From Acinetobacter sp. Marseille-Q1618 (lineage in GTDB: Bacteria; Pseudomonadota; Gammaproteobacteria; Pseudomonadales; Moraxellaceae): a DNA stretch of 64,000 nt. Both the position numbers and the translations under genes were made by a program. This document shows, piece by piece, positions 44,519-55,474 of this stretch; within the stretch, counting starts at the first letter, position 1; each line of letters opens with the position of its first letter. The notes below the pieces were generated by a model that did no database searches, had not been told where the DNA came from, and was given only the letters and a program-made list of their open reading frames with translations. Location: assembly GCF_902809855.1 (NCBI RefSeq), contig NZ_CADDWJ010000001.1:186001-250000 (forward strand), written 5' to 3'.

Positions 44519-45631
44519 ATGGATCATAAAAATTTTGATCAATGGTATGCAGAGAAAGCCCATCTTTATGACTCATTAGCACAGTCGGTTGTGCAAATTC
44601 TCAAAAGTATTATGAAGTCTGAAAAGATATCTTTTGTGGATGTTCCGTATCGCATAAAAACAAAAGATAGTTGTGTTGGTAAGCTAAAAAAGAAAAGTAA
44701 TTATACTTCTTTTGAAGATATGACTGATTTAGCAGGCTTAAGAATAATCACACTTGTAGAAAGTGATTTAGAAAAAGTATCAAAAATTATTTCTGATAAC
44801 TTCAATGTCCATGAAGAGGACTCAGGTGATAAAGCTGATTTATTGGGAGCTGATAAATTTGGTTATCGGTCAATCCATTTTGTCTGTGATATAGGTAAAA
44901 AAAGAGAGAAGCTTCCTGAATTTACTCTTTATAAAGATCTATGTTTTGAAGTACAAATTAGAACTGCTTTATCACATGCTTGGGCTGAAATTGAACATGA
45001 TAGAGGGTATAAGCTAGGTGGGGAATTGCCTGCACATCTGAAGCGTAGATTTAATTTACTATCTGGATTATTGGAAACCGCTGATTTAGAATTTAACCGT
45101 CTTACGACAGAAATAGAGGATTATAAGAATAAAGTGAAATCGTCTAATTTAGAAGATCTTCTAGATTTAGATATAAATAGGTTAAGTTTAATTAGCTATT
45201 TAAATTTAAAATTCAGTGAAGAAGGGTTGAATCCTAAAGACTTTAAAATTGATAATTTAGAGAATAAGAATGGTTTTCCATATATTATGTACAAACAATT
45301 TGGGTGTGAGAAGATTAGTGATTTAGAAAGTATTTGGTCGGAAAATGTATCTAAAATTATAGAGGACTGGTCTGAGTTTGAAAATTTAACAGCTCCTTAT
45401 TCTAGAGTTTTTATGTTGCATAGCTTAGATAAATACTTGAATATTTTTAGTTGGATAGGTTGTATTAGTGATCAGAGTTATGAAATCCTATTGAAATATT
45501 ATGATGATGAAGAAGTAAATGTATTTATGTCAAAGTACAAGTTAAAGATTGTTAGTGAATTAACGGATGAAGAGATAGCAGAAGTTGTTTCACGTATGAA
45601 AAAAGTTAAATTATTAGAAAACCCGCTCTAA
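44519..45631 (+). CDS. Stand-alone RelA/SpoT-domain (p)ppGpp synthetase-like protein
   Basis: A 370-residue protein with an N-terminal RelA_SpoT nucleotidyltransferase domain (about 20-190) and an unrecognised helical C-terminal part (about 215-370). Synthetase motifs: VPYRIKTKDSCVGKLKKK (ATP-binding R/K), DLAGLRIITL (catalytic Asp), GYRSIHFVCD and FEVQIRTALSHAWAEIEHD with the catalytic Glu. It has no HD hydrolase, TGS or ACT domain, so it is not the housekeeping RelA or SpoT. Stand-alone proteins of this kind are alarmone synthetases or ToxSAS-type toxins in phage defence. The gene is more AT-rich than its neighbours, and its stop codon lies in the loop of the shared terminator. Confidence 0.85.
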   Translation: MDHKNFDQWYAEKAHLYDSLAQSVVQILKSIMKSEKISFVDVPYRIKTKDSCVGKLKKKSNYTSFEDMTDLAGLRIITLVESDLEKVSKIISDNFNVHEEDSGDKADLLGADKFGYRSIHFVCDIGKKREKLPEFTLYKDLCFEVQIRTALSHAWAEIEHDRGYKLGGELPAHLKRRFNLLSGLLETADLEFNRLTTEIEDYKNKVKSSNLEDLLDLDINRLSLISYLNLKFSEEGLNPKDFKIDNLENKNGFPYIMYKQFGCEKISDLESIWSENVSKIIEDWSEFENLTAPYSRVFMLHSLDKYLNIFSWIGCISDQSYEILLKYYDDEEVNVFMSKYKLKIVSELTDEEIAEVVSRMKKVKLLENPL

Positions 45632-45645
45632 AGCGGGTTTTTATT
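45618..45645. terminator. Bidirectional terminator between the RelA/SpoT-domain gene and gatB
   Basis: Ten-base perfect stem AAAACCCGCT (45618-45627) and AGCGGGTTTT (45632-45641). The loop CTAA contains the RelA/SpoT-gene stop codon. Converging genes share it. Confidence 0.88.
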
Positions 45646-45660
45646 TAACGAAAGATCAGA

Positions 45661-47142
45661 TTAACCAATCAATTTTTTCATCAATTCATTCACTTGTGCA
45701 GGGTTAGCTTTACCCTTAGATGCTTTCATCACTTGACCAACAAGACCATTGAAGGCTTTGTCTTTACCAGACTTATACTCCTCAACCATCTTCTCGTTAG
45801 CAGCAAGCACTTCCTTAATAATCGCTTCAATCGCACCTGTATCAGTTTCCTGTTTCAAGCCTTTTTCCGCAATAATTTCATCTGCAGTTTTGCCTTCATC
45901 CCACATAAAGCCAAACACTTGTTTTGCAATCTTACCGCTAATGGTGTTATCAACAATACGTGCGATCATACCGCCAAGCTTCTCAGCAGAAACAGGAGAG
46001 TCAGCGAGTTCCAGACTTGCTTTATTTAAAGCACCTGAGAATTCACCCATTACCCAGTTTGCAGACACTTTACCTTGTGCAGCGCCCCCAGCAGCTTTCA
46101 CGACTTCTTCATAAAATTCTGACATTTCACGCGTAAGTGTTAATACGTGCGCATCGTAATCAGTCACGCCGAAGTCAGCCACAAAACGCGCACGACGTGC
46201 AGCAGGTAGCTCTGGCATTTGTGCTTTGATTGCTTCAATTTGTGCATCAGCAATGATCACAGGCAACAAGTCAGGATCAGGGAAATAACGGTAATCGTTC
46301 GCTTCCTCTTTCGAGCGCATTGAACGTGTTTCCATCTTCACAGGGTCGAACAAGCGTGTTTCTTGGTCAATGGTGCCATCCCATTCCAAGATTTCCATTT
46401 GACGTTCAATTTCAACATTGATCGCTTGTTCAATGAAACGGAATGAGTTGAGGTTTTTCAACTCGCAACGTGTACCGAACGGTTGACCCGGACGACGTAA
46501 AGATACGTTACAGTCGGCACGGAATGAACCTTCTGCCATATTACCGTCAGAAATGCCTAACCAACGCACAAGTGTATGAATCGCTTTGATATAGGCAACC
46601 GCTTCCTCAACAGAACGCATGTCAGGTTCAGATACGATTTCAAGTAAAGGCGTACCTGCACGGTTCAAGTCGATGCCAGACTGACCTTCGAATTGATCAT
46701 GAATCGATTTACCTGCATCTTCCTCAAGATGCGCACGAGTCACGCCGATACGTTTCACTGTGCCATCTTCAAGTTGAATGTCGATATGACCTAAGCCTAC
46801 GATTGGATTGTCCATTTGGCTGATTTGATAGCCTTTTGGAGAGTCTGGATAGAAATAGTTTTTACGTGCAAACACAGAGGCTTGGTCGATATATGCATCA
46901 ATTCCCAAACCAAAGCGAATGGCAAGATCAACCACTTCTTTATTTAAAACAGGTAAAACCCCCGGCATCGCCAAATCGACAAGGCTTGCTTGAGTGTTTG
47001 GGTCTTGACCGAAAGTCGTTGAAGAACCTGAGAAAATTTTAGAATTTGTCGCAAGTTGCGTATGGATTTCGATCCCAATAACGACTTCCCAACCATCAAT
47101 CAAGTTTGACTTAGGTTTTGCTGTTTTTTGAGCTTGAGCCAT
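45661..47142 (-). CDS. gatB: Asp-tRNA(Asn)/Glu-tRNA(Gln) amidotransferase subunit B
   Basis: Subunit B (493 residues) of the GatCAB complex, which amidates Glu- or Asp-charged tRNA. It contains the kinase/phosphotransfer core with [13 protein letters not shown] at the N-terminus, the family signature [10 protein letters not shown] region ([11 protein letters not shown] at about 295), and a C-terminal tRNA-binding tail ([15 protein letters not shown]). The ATG overlaps the gatA stop (TAATG), so A and B are co-translated. It converges on the RelA/SpoT-domain gene. Confidence 0.97.
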   Translation of the reverse strand: MAQAQKTAKPKSNLIDGWEVVIGIEIHTQLATNSKIFSGSSTTFGQDPNTQASLVDLAMPGVLPVLNKEVVDLAIRFGLGIDAYIDQASVFARKNYFYPDSPKGYQISQMDNPIVGLGHIDIQLEDGTVKRIGVTRAHLEEDAGKSIHDQFEGQSGIDLNRAGTPLLEIVSEPDMRSVEEAVAYIKAIHTLVRWLGISDGNMAEGSFRADCNVSLRRPGQPFGTRCELKNLNSFRFIEQAINVEIERQMEILEWDGTIDQETRLFDPVKMETRSMRSKEEANDYRYFPDPDLLPVIIADAQIEAIKAQMPELPAARRARFVADFGVTDYDAHVLTLTREMSEFYEEVVKAAGGAAQGKVSANWVMGEFSGALNKASLELADSPVSAEKLGGMIARIVDNTISGKIAKQVFGFMWDEGKTADEIIAEKGLKQETDTGAIEAIIKEVLAANEKMVEEYKSGKDKAFNGLVGQVMKASKGKANPAQVNELMKKLIG

Positions 47143-48620
47143 TATGCATTCTCCTCAGCAATTGCCGCACGTTTGGTATGCCAATCTGTTGCTTGTTGAT
47201 ATTGATGCACAACTGAAAGCAATTGAGATTCTGACCAGTAGTTACCGATCAACTGTAAGCCGACAGGTAATTTATTTGCATCAAAGCCCACAGGAGCATT
47301 GATTGCAGGTAAGCCTGCCAAGTTCACAGCGATAGTGTAAATGTCACCTAAGTACATTTCTACTGGGTCTAAAGATGCACCAATTTTATAAGCAGTCGTC
47401 GGCGCAGAAGGTGCAGCGATGACATCAACATTTTCAAAGGCTTTTAAGAAGTCTTGTTGGATCAAACGGCGAACTTTTTGTGCTTTGACATAGTAAGCAT
47501 CGTAATAACCCGCAGAAAGGGCATAAGTCCCAATCAAGATACGACGTTGAACTTCCGCACCAAAACCTTCAGAACGTGACCGTTTGTACAAGTCTAAAAT
47601 ATCTTTTGGGTTTTCAGTACGATAACCATAACGTACACCATCATAACGCTGTAAGTTTGAAGATGCTTCCGCAGGTGCGATCAGGTAGTAAGTCGGAACA
47701 TAGGCATCGGTCATGTTGAGGTCGATCTCAACTAAGATTGCGCCCATGTCTTCTAATTTTTTCAAAGATTCTTCAACACGTGCTTTCACGTCTGCATCCA
47801 AACCTTGCACATTGAAGTATTGTTTTGGAATACCAATGCGTAAGCCTTTCACCGCTGTCGCATTCAAATTCGCAACATAGTCATCGACTTCTTTATTTAC
47901 AGAGGTTGAGTCTTTGGCATCATGACCTGCCATCACATTCATCAAGTATGCACAGTCTTCAGCCGAACGAGCGATTGGACCGCCTTGATCAAGTGATGAG
48001 GCATAAGCGATCATCCCGAAACGCGATACACGACCATAAGTCGGTTTTAAGCCTGTAAGGCCGCAGAATGACGCAGGCTGACGAATTGAACCACCTGTAT
48101 CCGTACCTGTTGCAATCGGCGCAAGATCAGCCGCTACAGCCGCAGCAGAGCCACCTGATGAACCACCTGGTACACAGTCTAAGTTCCATGGGTTTTTGGT
48201 TGCCCCATAAAATGAACTTTCTGAGGTTGAGCCCATGGCAAACTCATCCATGTTCACTTTACCTAAAGTGACCAAGCCTGCTTCTTTGGCTTTAGCAACC
48301 ACAGTTGCATCGTATGGTGAGATGAAATTGTCGAGCATTTTTGAACCAGCAGTGGTTTTAATACCTTGGGTACAAAAAATGTCTTTGTGTGCAAGGGGTA
48401 CGCCAGTAAGTGCACCAGCCATACCAGATTTGAGTAAACCATCTGCAGCTTCAGCTTCAGCCAAAGCTTGCTCAGGTGTGACTGTCACATAAGACTTCAC
48501 TTGTGCGTCAATTTTTGCGATACGGTCTAAATAATGTTGGGTCAATTCGCGAGATGAAAACTGTGCACTTTTTAAGCCTTCAGCCATTTCACGAATAGAT
48601 AAACGATGTAAATCAGTCAT
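47142..48620 (-). CDS. gatA: Asp-tRNA(Asn)/Glu-tRNA(Gln) amidotransferase subunit A
   Basis: Glutamine amidohydrolase subunit (492 residues). The amidase-signature triad is seen: Lys in [14 protein letters not shown] (about residue 80), cis-Ser and nucleophile Ser in [17 protein letters not shown] (about 151-175), and [16 protein letters not shown]. GatC is encoded 52 bases upstream. Compared with the atzF product in this window it lacks the extra C-terminal domain, which distinguishes the two amidases. Confidence 0.97.
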   Translation of the reverse strand: MTDLHRLSIREMAEGLKSAQFSSRELTQHYLDRIAKIDAQVKSYVTVTPEQALAEAEAADGLLKSGMAGALTGVPLAHKDIFCTQGIKTTAGSKMLDNFISPYDATVVAKAKEAGLVTLGKVNMDEFAMGSTSESSFYGATKNPWNLDCVPGGSSGGSAAAVAADLAPIATGTDTGGSIRQPASFCGLTGLKPTYGRVSRFGMIAYASSLDQGGPIARSAEDCAYLMNVMAGHDAKDSTSVNKEVDDYVANLNATAVKGLRIGIPKQYFNVQGLDADVKARVEESLKKLEDMGAILVEIDLNMTDAYVPTYYLIAPAEASSNLQRYDGVRYGYRTENPKDILDLYKRSRSEGFGAEVQRRILIGTYALSAGYYDAYYVKAQKVRRLIQQDFLKAFENVDVIAAPSAPTTAYKIGASLDPVEMYLGDIYTIAVNLAGLPAINAPVGFDANKLPVGLQLIGNYWSESQLLSVVHQYQQATDWHTKRAAIAEENA

Positions 48621-48672
48621 AGGAACAATTCTTTACGATTAATTTTGGAAAATAGGTTTAACTGATTAAAAA

Positions 48673-48987
48673 TTATTCAATCACTTTCGGTACAAGGTAC
48701 AAACCGTCCTGAACAGCAGGCGCAATCGCCTGATATGCTTCACGATGATTGCTTTCTGTCACTACGTCTTCACGTAACGGTTGTGGATGATCAAATGGAC
48801 TTTTAAGTGGCTCAACACCTTCGGTATCAATGCCTTTCAGGGTTTCCATCATCCCTAAGATTTTATTTAAACTTTGAGCATATTCAGTAGATTGCGTATC
48901 ATCTAGCGACAATCGAGCAAGATTGGCAATTTGCGATACAGTTTGCGCATTTAAGTCTGCAGAATGCTGAGCATCTGAAGTTGACAT
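48673..48987 (-). CDS. gatC: Asp-tRNA(Asn)/Glu-tRNA(Gln) amidotransferase subunit C
   Basis: Small structural subunit (104 residues) that wraps around GatA and GatB. Hallmarks are IANLARLSLD, LNKILGMMETLKGIDTEGVEPL and the C-terminal YLVPKVIE. RBS AGGTGAGACATC. First gene of gatC-gatA-gatB on the minus strand, divergent from mreB. Confidence 0.95.
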   Translation of the reverse strand: MSTSDAQHSADLNAQTVSQIANLARLSLDDTQSTEYAQSLNKILGMMETLKGIDTEGVEPLKSPFDHPQPLREDVVTESNHREAYQAIAPAVQDGLYLVPKVIE

Positions 48988-49112
48988 GATGTCTCACCTA
49001 ATCAGTTTTAAAAAAAGTTAAAATATCGTGCGTTATAATAAGCGATTGACTTGTCCAAAGCATCACATTTAGTTAAAGTTGCCATCTTGCGTCCATACTA
49101 AAGTTTAACTGA

Positions 49113-50162
<1,050 letters not shown>

Positions 50163-50193
50163 CCTTCTGTAGACTAAGTTTAAGGACGAGGCG

Positions 50194-51051
50194 GTGCAAC
50201 CGAATCTCTTTTCAAGACAACCGCCATCTTTTCGTTCATTCGTTATTGCAGTGATCGCATGTTTGGTGGTGCTGTTTTTTAATTGGCGTATGCCACATGT
50301 GATTCAACCTGCAAGAGATGTCTTGTATGCGGCATATAATCCAATTTATGCACTTGCAAGTTATCCTGTATTATCGAAAGAATGGCTCAATCAACAAACC
50401 AAGTCTGAAGCACAATTGCGTCGTGAAAATACTGCGATGCAAGCAGAATTGCTTCAGGCACAAGTGCGTCTACAAAAACTCTCCGAGTTGTCTGCAGAAA
50501 ATACCCGTTTACGGGGGCTATTAGATACACCGCTGATTATTGATGGTCGTATGGAAATTGCTGAAGTAATTGGTACAGATGCAGATCCTTTGCGACATAT
50601 CATTATCATTAACCGTGGTGCATCAAGTCAACTTCGTGTTGGACAAACTGTGCTAGACGATAAAGGGATTATGGGACAGATCATCAATGTCTATCCACAT
50701 AGTAGTCGTATCATGTTGTTGTCTGATAAAGAACATTCACTCTCAGTACGATTAGAACGCTCAGGTATGCGTGCGATTGTCACTGGTACGGGGGATTTAG
50801 GTCGTTTAAAAATGGAATATGTCCCGACCAGTGCCAACATCAAAGTAGGTGATAAAGTCTATAGTTCAGGTCTAGGGCAACATTTTCCAGCGGGTTATTT
50901 AGTGGGCACAGTATCTAAGGTGATGCGTCATAACTCAGGTGAGTTTGCCAGTATTGATGTTGCACCTGCTGCACAATTGGCTGGTGGTCATCATGTGGTG
51001 GTGTTGTTTTCAGATTCTTTAGCGATGGAGCAGCCACATGTTGATCGCTAA
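50194..51051 (+). CDS. mreC: Rod shape-determining protein MreC
   Basis: A 285-residue bitopic inner-membrane protein. A single N-terminal helix (FVIAVIACLVVLFFNW) is followed by a coiled coil (about 65-100, LRRENTAMQAELLQAQVRLQ) and a periplasmic beta domain (EVIGTDADPLRHIIIINRGA, GQTVLDDKGIMGQIINVYP). It links MreB filaments to PBP2 and RodA. GTG start at 50194 after AAGGACGAGGCG. It overlaps mreD by 14 bases. Confidence 0.95.
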   Translation: MQPNLFSRQPPSFRSFVIAVIACLVVLFFNWRMPHVIQPARDVLYAAYNPIYALASYPVLSKEWLNQQTKSEAQLRRENTAMQAELLQAQVRLQKLSELSAENTRLRGLLDTPLIIDGRMEIAEVIGTDADPLRHIIIINRGASSQLRVGQTVLDDKGIMGQIINVYPHSSRIMLLSDKEHSLSVRLERSGMRAIVTGTGDLGRLKMEYVPTSANIKVGDKVYSSGLGQHFPAGYLVGTVSKVMRHNSGEFASIDVAPAAQLAGGHHVVVLFSDSLAMEQPHVDR

Positions 51052-51535
51052 AAAATTACCCTCAGAACGTCAGCGTAAAGACCCATTTTTAGTTATTGTG
51101 ATCTCTGTGGTCATTTGCTCAATTTTAGTGGTGTATCCATTGTCCTATGGCATCGCGAGTTGGCGACCACTGTTTATGTTGCTGATCACTTTATTTTGGG
51201 TGTTGTGTCAGCCAACATGGTGTGGTGTGTGGTTTGCATTTGCAATGGGGCTATTCACGGATTTATTGCTCGATGCACCTTTGGGAATGAACGCATTAAG
51301 TTATGTGATCTTGGCATTTCTGACACGTTATTTTATTCGAGAACGACGAGTTTTGACCTTTGCTAACTTATGGGTCATTATCTGTTTGGCATTGACTGCA
51401 CATTTGTTATTTACCTTGATGGCGCAGACCATGTTTGGGATAAATTTTTCTTTAACACGACATTGGCAACCCTTGCTTACAAGTATTTTAAGCTGGCCAA
51501 TTCTTTACTATATTTTGAAAAGATGGCGAAATTAA
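51038..51535 (+). CDS. mreD: Rod shape-determining protein MreD
   Basis: A 165-residue integral inner-membrane protein with about five helices (FLVIVISVVICSILVVYPLS, LFMLLITLFWVLCQPTW, VWFAFAMGLFTDLLLDAPLG and two more). The MreD signature WFAFAMGLFTDLLLDAPLGMNALSY is clear. Overlaps both mreC (14 bases) and maf (13 bases), so translation of the three is tightly coupled. Confidence 0.93.
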   Translation: MLIAKKLPSERQRKDPFLVIVISVVICSILVVYPLSYGIASWRPLFMLLITLFWVLCQPTWCGVWFAFAMGLFTDLLLDAPLGMNALSYVILAFLTRYFIRERRVLTFANLWVIICLALTAHLLFTLMAQTMFGINFSLTRHWQPLLTSILSWPILYYILKRWRN

Positions 51536-52089
51536 TACTGGCGTCTAGTTCACCTAGACGTAAAGAATTGTTGCAACAATTGGGCTTAACATTTGATGTT
51601 TTAAGTCCAGATATTGACGAGTCAGTATTAGAACATGAAAACGTAGAACACTATGTTCGTCGTTTAGCCGAAACCAAGGCACAAGCTGTGCTTGCAAGTC
51701 AGCCAAATGTTGTAGTGCTTGCAGCAGATACCAGTGTGGTCTTGGATCAACAAATTATTGGTAAACCTGAATCTAAGCAACATGCTTTTGAAATTTGGTC
51801 ATTATTGTCGGATCAAGTGCATGAGGTTTTAACAGGTGTTTGTGTTGCAACGACAACACATCGTGAAAGTATTGTAGTACGAACTCGGGTAGAGTTTCAA
51901 AAATTAAGCCTAGATGATATGGAGCGTTATTGGGCAACTGGAGAACCATTAGGTAAAGCAGGCGCTTATGCTATTCAAGGTATTGCAGCACAATATATCC
52001 CTCGGATTGAGGGAAGTTATAGCAATGTCGTTGGGCTACCTTTGCATGAAACAGTACAGTTATTAAAAGCAGTTAAGGTCTTAAATTAA
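51523..52089 (+). CDS. maf: Maf-type nucleoside triphosphate pyrophosphatase
   Basis: A 188-residue house-cleaning enzyme, likely YhdE-like (dTTP/UTP pyrophosphatase). Motifs: ILASSSPRRKELLQQLGL at the N-terminus (phosphate binding), VLAADTSVVLDQQIIGKP (catalytic Asp) and GKAGAYAIQGIAAQYIPRIE (substrate loop). The ATG at 51523 lies inside the end of mreD; longer frames upstream have no homology. Next to rng as in many gammaproteobacteria. Confidence 0.95.
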   Translation: MAKLILASSSPRRKELLQQLGLTFDVLSPDIDESVLEHENVEHYVRRLAETKAQAVLASQPNVVVLAADTSVVLDQQIIGKPESKQHAFEIWSLLSDQVHEVLTGVCVATTTHRESIVVRTRVEFQKLSLDDMERYWATGEPLGKAGAYAIQGIAAQYIPRIEGSYSNVVGLPLHETVQLLKAVKVLN

Positions 52090-52129
52090 CCGCTTCAAAA
52101 AGAATTTTTATAATGTTTTGAGTTTTATT

Positions 52130-53584
52130 ATGTCTGACGAGTTATTGATTAACGTCACACCTATGGAATGTCGGGTGGCGCTGATCCAAAACGGTACGGT
52201 CAATGAATTATTTGTTGAACGTACAGCGAAACGTGGTCTTGTGGGTAATATTTACAAAGGCAAAGTTGTGCGTGTTCTGCCAGGAATGCAAGCTGCTTTT
52301 GTTGATATTGGACTTTCTCGGACAGCATTTTTACATATCAATGATATGGTTTGGCCACGTAATCAACCTACACCAAATGTCTTTGAACTATTACAACCGG
52401 GTCAAATTTTGACTGTTCAAGTCATGAAAGACATGCTCGGTACCAAAGGCGCACGACTCAGTACAGACCTTTCTATTCCTTCACGTTATTTAGTATTAAT
52501 GCCATATGGAAATCATATTGGTGTGTCGCAGCGCATTGAATCAGAAGAAGAACGCGATCGTTTACGCTCTATCATTGAACGCATTCAAAGTGAGCATAAA
52601 CTTCCAGGTTCAGTGATAGTACGTACAGCGGCAGATGGGATCGATGAAGCTTCTATTGCACAAGATATGTGTTATTTGGTCAAACTCTGGGAATATATTC
52701 AACGTAAACAAAAAGCCATTGCTGTTCCGTCTTTGATATTTGAAGAATTGCCACTGCCGCAACGAGTCATTCGTGATTTAGCCAATGAAAATACAGCAAA
52801 AATCTATGTCGACTCGCGTGAAATACATGCCAAATTGCAAGAGTTCGTACAAGAATTTGTGCCAAATATGCAAAATCACTTGTTGCATTATCCAGGTGAA
52901 CGCCCACTATTTGATTTATACAATGTCGAAGAAGACCTTCAAAAAGCCTTACAAACTCGTGTCGCTTTAAAATCAGGTGGCTATCTGATGATTGATCAGA
53001 CGGAAGCCATGACTACGATTGATGTGAATACAGGCTCTTATGTTGGTGGGCGTACGCTCGAAGATACTGTTTTTAAAACCAATATGGAAGCAACCCAAGT
53101 CATTGCAAGGCAATTGCGCTTACGCAATCTAGGCGGCATTATCATTATTGATTTTATTGACATGCAAGAGGCAGAACATCGTGATGCTGTGATGCAGCAT
53201 TTTGATAAAATGTTAGAACGAGATCACGCCAAAACCAAGATTACCCAAGTGTCTGAGCTTGGTTTGGTGGAAATGACCCGTAAGCGAACCCGTGAGTCAC
53301 TAGAACATCTGCTATGTGAGTCTTGTCCAACCTGTCAGGGACGTGGTTATGTCAAAACTGCCGAGACAGTGTGTTACGAGATTTTTCGAGAAATCTTAAG
53401 ATATGCACGTGCTTTTGAATCACAAAGTGGCTTTACTGTGGTTGCTCATCCATCCGTGATAGACCGATTGTTAACTGCAGAAGCGCCTGCTGTAGCGGAT
53501 TTGGAGCATTTTATTCATCGAGTGATTAAGTTCCAGGTAGAAAATTTATATACGCAAGAGCAATACGATATCATTTTAAGTTGA
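52130..53584 (+). CDS. rng: Ribonuclease G
   Basis: Endoribonuclease of 484 residues that matures 16S rRNA and helps mRNA decay. An S1 domain (about 35-125: KRGLVGNIYKGKVVRVLPGM, AFVDIGLSRTAFLH), an RNase H-like/catalytic core (about 200-380) with the metal-binding MTTIDVNTGSYVGGR and IIIIDFIDMQ, and the Zn-link CPTCQGRG (about 400). It lacks the long C-terminal scaffold of RNase E. ATG at 52130; no strong ribosome binding site, so coupling to maf through the mre operon is plausible. Confidence 0.96.
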   Translation: MSDELLINVTPMECRVALIQNGTVNELFVERTAKRGLVGNIYKGKVVRVLPGMQAAFVDIGLSRTAFLHINDMVWPRNQPTPNVFELLQPGQILTVQVMKDMLGTKGARLSTDLSIPSRYLVLMPYGNHIGVSQRIESEEERDRLRSIIERIQSEHKLPGSVIVRTAADGIDEASIAQDMCYLVKLWEYIQRKQKAIAVPSLIFEELPLPQRVIRDLANENTAKIYVDSREIHAKLQEFVQEFVPNMQNHLLHYPGERPLFDLYNVEEDLQKALQTRVALKSGGYLMIDQTEAMTTIDVNTGSYVGGRTLEDTVFKTNMEATQVIARQLRLRNLGGIIIIDFIDMQEAEHRDAVMQHFDKMLERDHAKTKITQVSELGLVEMTRKRTRESLEHLLCESCPTCQGRGYVKTAETVCYEIFREILRYARAFESQSGFTVVAHPSVIDRLLTAEAPAVADLEHFIHRVIKFQVENLYTQEQYDIILS

Positions 53585-53712
53585 AATTGTAACAGGATGT
53601 CGTTAAACACTTGTTACAACTGGCATTTTACTTTCAAGCAGATTAATTTCAAAATACTAAACACAATAAGTAGCCATAGATTCTATGTTGAATCTTAGCA
53701 AGTGAGGTTAAA

Positions 53713-53886
53713 ATGACAGTGAGTGAAAAAATTATCACACGTAATCTACAACACACATTAGAAACCCAACCACAGAATACCTGTGTGATGTTGGATGAAA
53801 ATGGTAAAGAGGTGAATATCACCAAAGATATGGTGGTTACGGTATGCCATCAATTACTCAAACAGTGTCGTAATATTAAAAACTAA
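53713..53886 (+). CDS. Small conserved protein, PA1571-like, 57 residues
   Basis: Small cytoplasmic protein, MTVSEKIITRNLQHTLETQP at the start and CVMLDENGKEVNITKDMV then VTVCHQLLKQCRN. The FIDE(Q/N)GKEVPIT-like core with a following helix resembles P. aeruginosa PA1571 as I remember it, a family of unknown function. The RBS GTGAGGTTAAA is good. The TAA stop lies inside the terminator stem. Downstream of rng by 130 bases; it may have its own promoter. Confidence 0.72.
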   Translation: MTVSEKIITRNLQHTLETQPQNTCVMLDENGKEVNITKDMVVTVCHQLLKQCRNIKN

Positions 53887-53914
53887 GGGGCAATTTAATC
53901 GCCCCTTAGTTTTC
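53881..53914 (+). terminator. Terminator overlapping the small-protein stop codon
   Basis: AACTAAGGGGC and GCCCCTTAGTT form an 11-base perfect stem around AATTTAATC, with T residues after it. The stop codon of the 57-residue gene is in the left arm. Confidence 0.9.
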
Positions 53915-53946
53915 TATGGTTAAAAATAATTTTTTAAGATTTAAAT

Positions 53947-55338
53947 TTAGTTTGTTTCAGACTTGGCAATATCTTCCACATGTTGTTTTTGTTCAATCAA
54001 TTTTTCAAAACGTTGAATCTCATCTTCCAAGTGAGTCAATAAATTTTGCATTTTAGGCAAAGTACGACGACAACCTGTTAAACCGACTTCAAGTTTGTCT
54101 AAATAGCTGGTCATGGTGATATTGAGTGCTTGCCCATCCAATACAATTGAGGCAGGGTATAAAGCATCAAGTTTTGCACCATTCCAGTACAAAGGCTCTC
54201 GTGGTCCTGGTACATTTGAAATAATTACATTGAATGCTTGACGTTTAGGCAGCATCCCTGAGGCAATATTTAAACCCGCTGGACCATACACAAAAGCACT
54301 ATAGTTTAAAATTTGATTGGCATTCATGCGCTTAAAACGACTTTTTGAGTTTTGTACGCTACGTTTGATAATGTCTAGGCGTTCTAAAGGGTCTTCTTTA
54401 TGTGTACCTAGATTTGCTAAAATCATGGTGATTCGATTGCTGACATCCGAGTCATCATCACGTAATGATGCTGGAACCATAGCAATCAGTGGTTTTTTAG
54501 GTAAAGCGTTTTGAGTGGTCAAATATTCACGTAATGCACCTGAACAAATGGCTAAAACTACATCATTAATCGTGACATTTAATGCTTTAGAAATCGCACG
54601 AAAACGATTTAATTCAAAGGACTGCGCAGCAAAACGGCGTGATGAACTGACACGTTGATTAAAAATACTGCTCGGTGCTTGAAACGTTGAAACATAATCA
54701 GGATTTTTGCCCATTTCTTTAAAAATGGTTTGGCAAAGTTCTTGAGTGACTTTTGGTGTGACTTCAATTTGCCCTTTGATGGTTGCTAAAATATTTTTAA
54801 TTCTACTGGCTTTCGGTTCTTTTAAACGTTTGGCACGCTTACCTTCAATACACCAAGGTGGAATAATGGATTTTGCAGAGGGGTCTTTCGAAAATGATTT
54901 TTCCAGTAAGCGGATGCCAGCTACACCATCAATCATGGCATGATGGATTTTAAAATACATGGCAAAACGATTACCTTCGATCCCTTCGATAATATGACAA
55001 GTCCAAAGTGGTTTTGCTCGGTCAATTAAGGCGCTGTGTTCTTGTGAAATATAAACTAATAATTCACGAATTCGTCCAGGGTGAGGTAGGGCGATATGAC
55101 GGAAATGATGGTCAATATCAAACTCTTCATCCTCATCCCAAAACAATCCATTTAAGCGATTATTGAAAGGCGGAACAGGAATAGTTTTTGAATTTCGGAT
55201 ATCTGCAACAAGGTCTTGAATAAAAGTGGATGGCGCATCATCAGGGATTTGAAATAAAAACAATCCTCCAACATGCATCGGTTGCTGGCGCTTTTCTAGA
55301 TTTAGAAAAATAAAATCAAGAGGGTGTAATGGTCGCAT
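53947..55338 (-). CDS. atfA: Wax ester synthase/acyl-CoA:diacylglycerol acyltransferase
   Basis: Bifunctional WS/DGAT of 463 residues that esterifies fatty acyl-CoA to fatty alcohols or diacylglycerol, making storage wax esters and triacylglycerol at the inner membrane. The catalytic HHxxxDG is KIHHAMIDGVAG (about 130-141), with PLW at the start of the acceptor region (RAKPLWTCHIIEG) and the family blocks NVIISNVPGPREPLYW and DALYPASIVLDGQALNIT. It is very close in my memory to A. baylyi AtfA. ATG at 55338; a GTG at 55356 in the same frame lies at the ribosome binding site GTGAGG and is less likely. Confidence 0.95.
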   Translation of the reverse strand: MRPLHPLDFIFLNLEKRQQPMHVGGLFLFQIPDDAPSTFIQDLVADIRNSKTIPVPPFNNRLNGLFWDEDEEFDIDHHFRHIALPHPGRIRELLVYISQEHSALIDRAKPLWTCHIIEGIEGNRFAMYFKIHHAMIDGVAGIRLLEKSFSKDPSAKSIIPPWCIEGKRAKRLKEPKASRIKNILATIKGQIEVTPKVTQELCQTIFKEMGKNPDYVSTFQAPSSIFNQRVSSSRRFAAQSFELNRFRAISKALNVTINDVVLAICSGALREYLTTQNALPKKPLIAMVPASLRDDDSDVSNRITMILANLGTHKEDPLERLDIIKRSVQNSKSRFKRMNANQILNYSAFVYGPAGLNIASGMLPKRQAFNVIISNVPGPREPLYWNGAKLDALYPASIVLDGQALNITMTSYLDKLEVGLTGCRRTLPKMQNLLTHLEDEIQRFEKLIEQKQHVEDIAKSETN

Positions 55339-55474
55339 GGTAATGATTTGCCTCACTGCAAAAACGACAACGACTCATATTATTTGAGCGCTGATTTTTT
55401 AGAATTATCCATCTGATTTTAGTATAAAGTGAAATAAAAATGAATAGCTAAAAATATGCTGAATGGCGGGTTTA

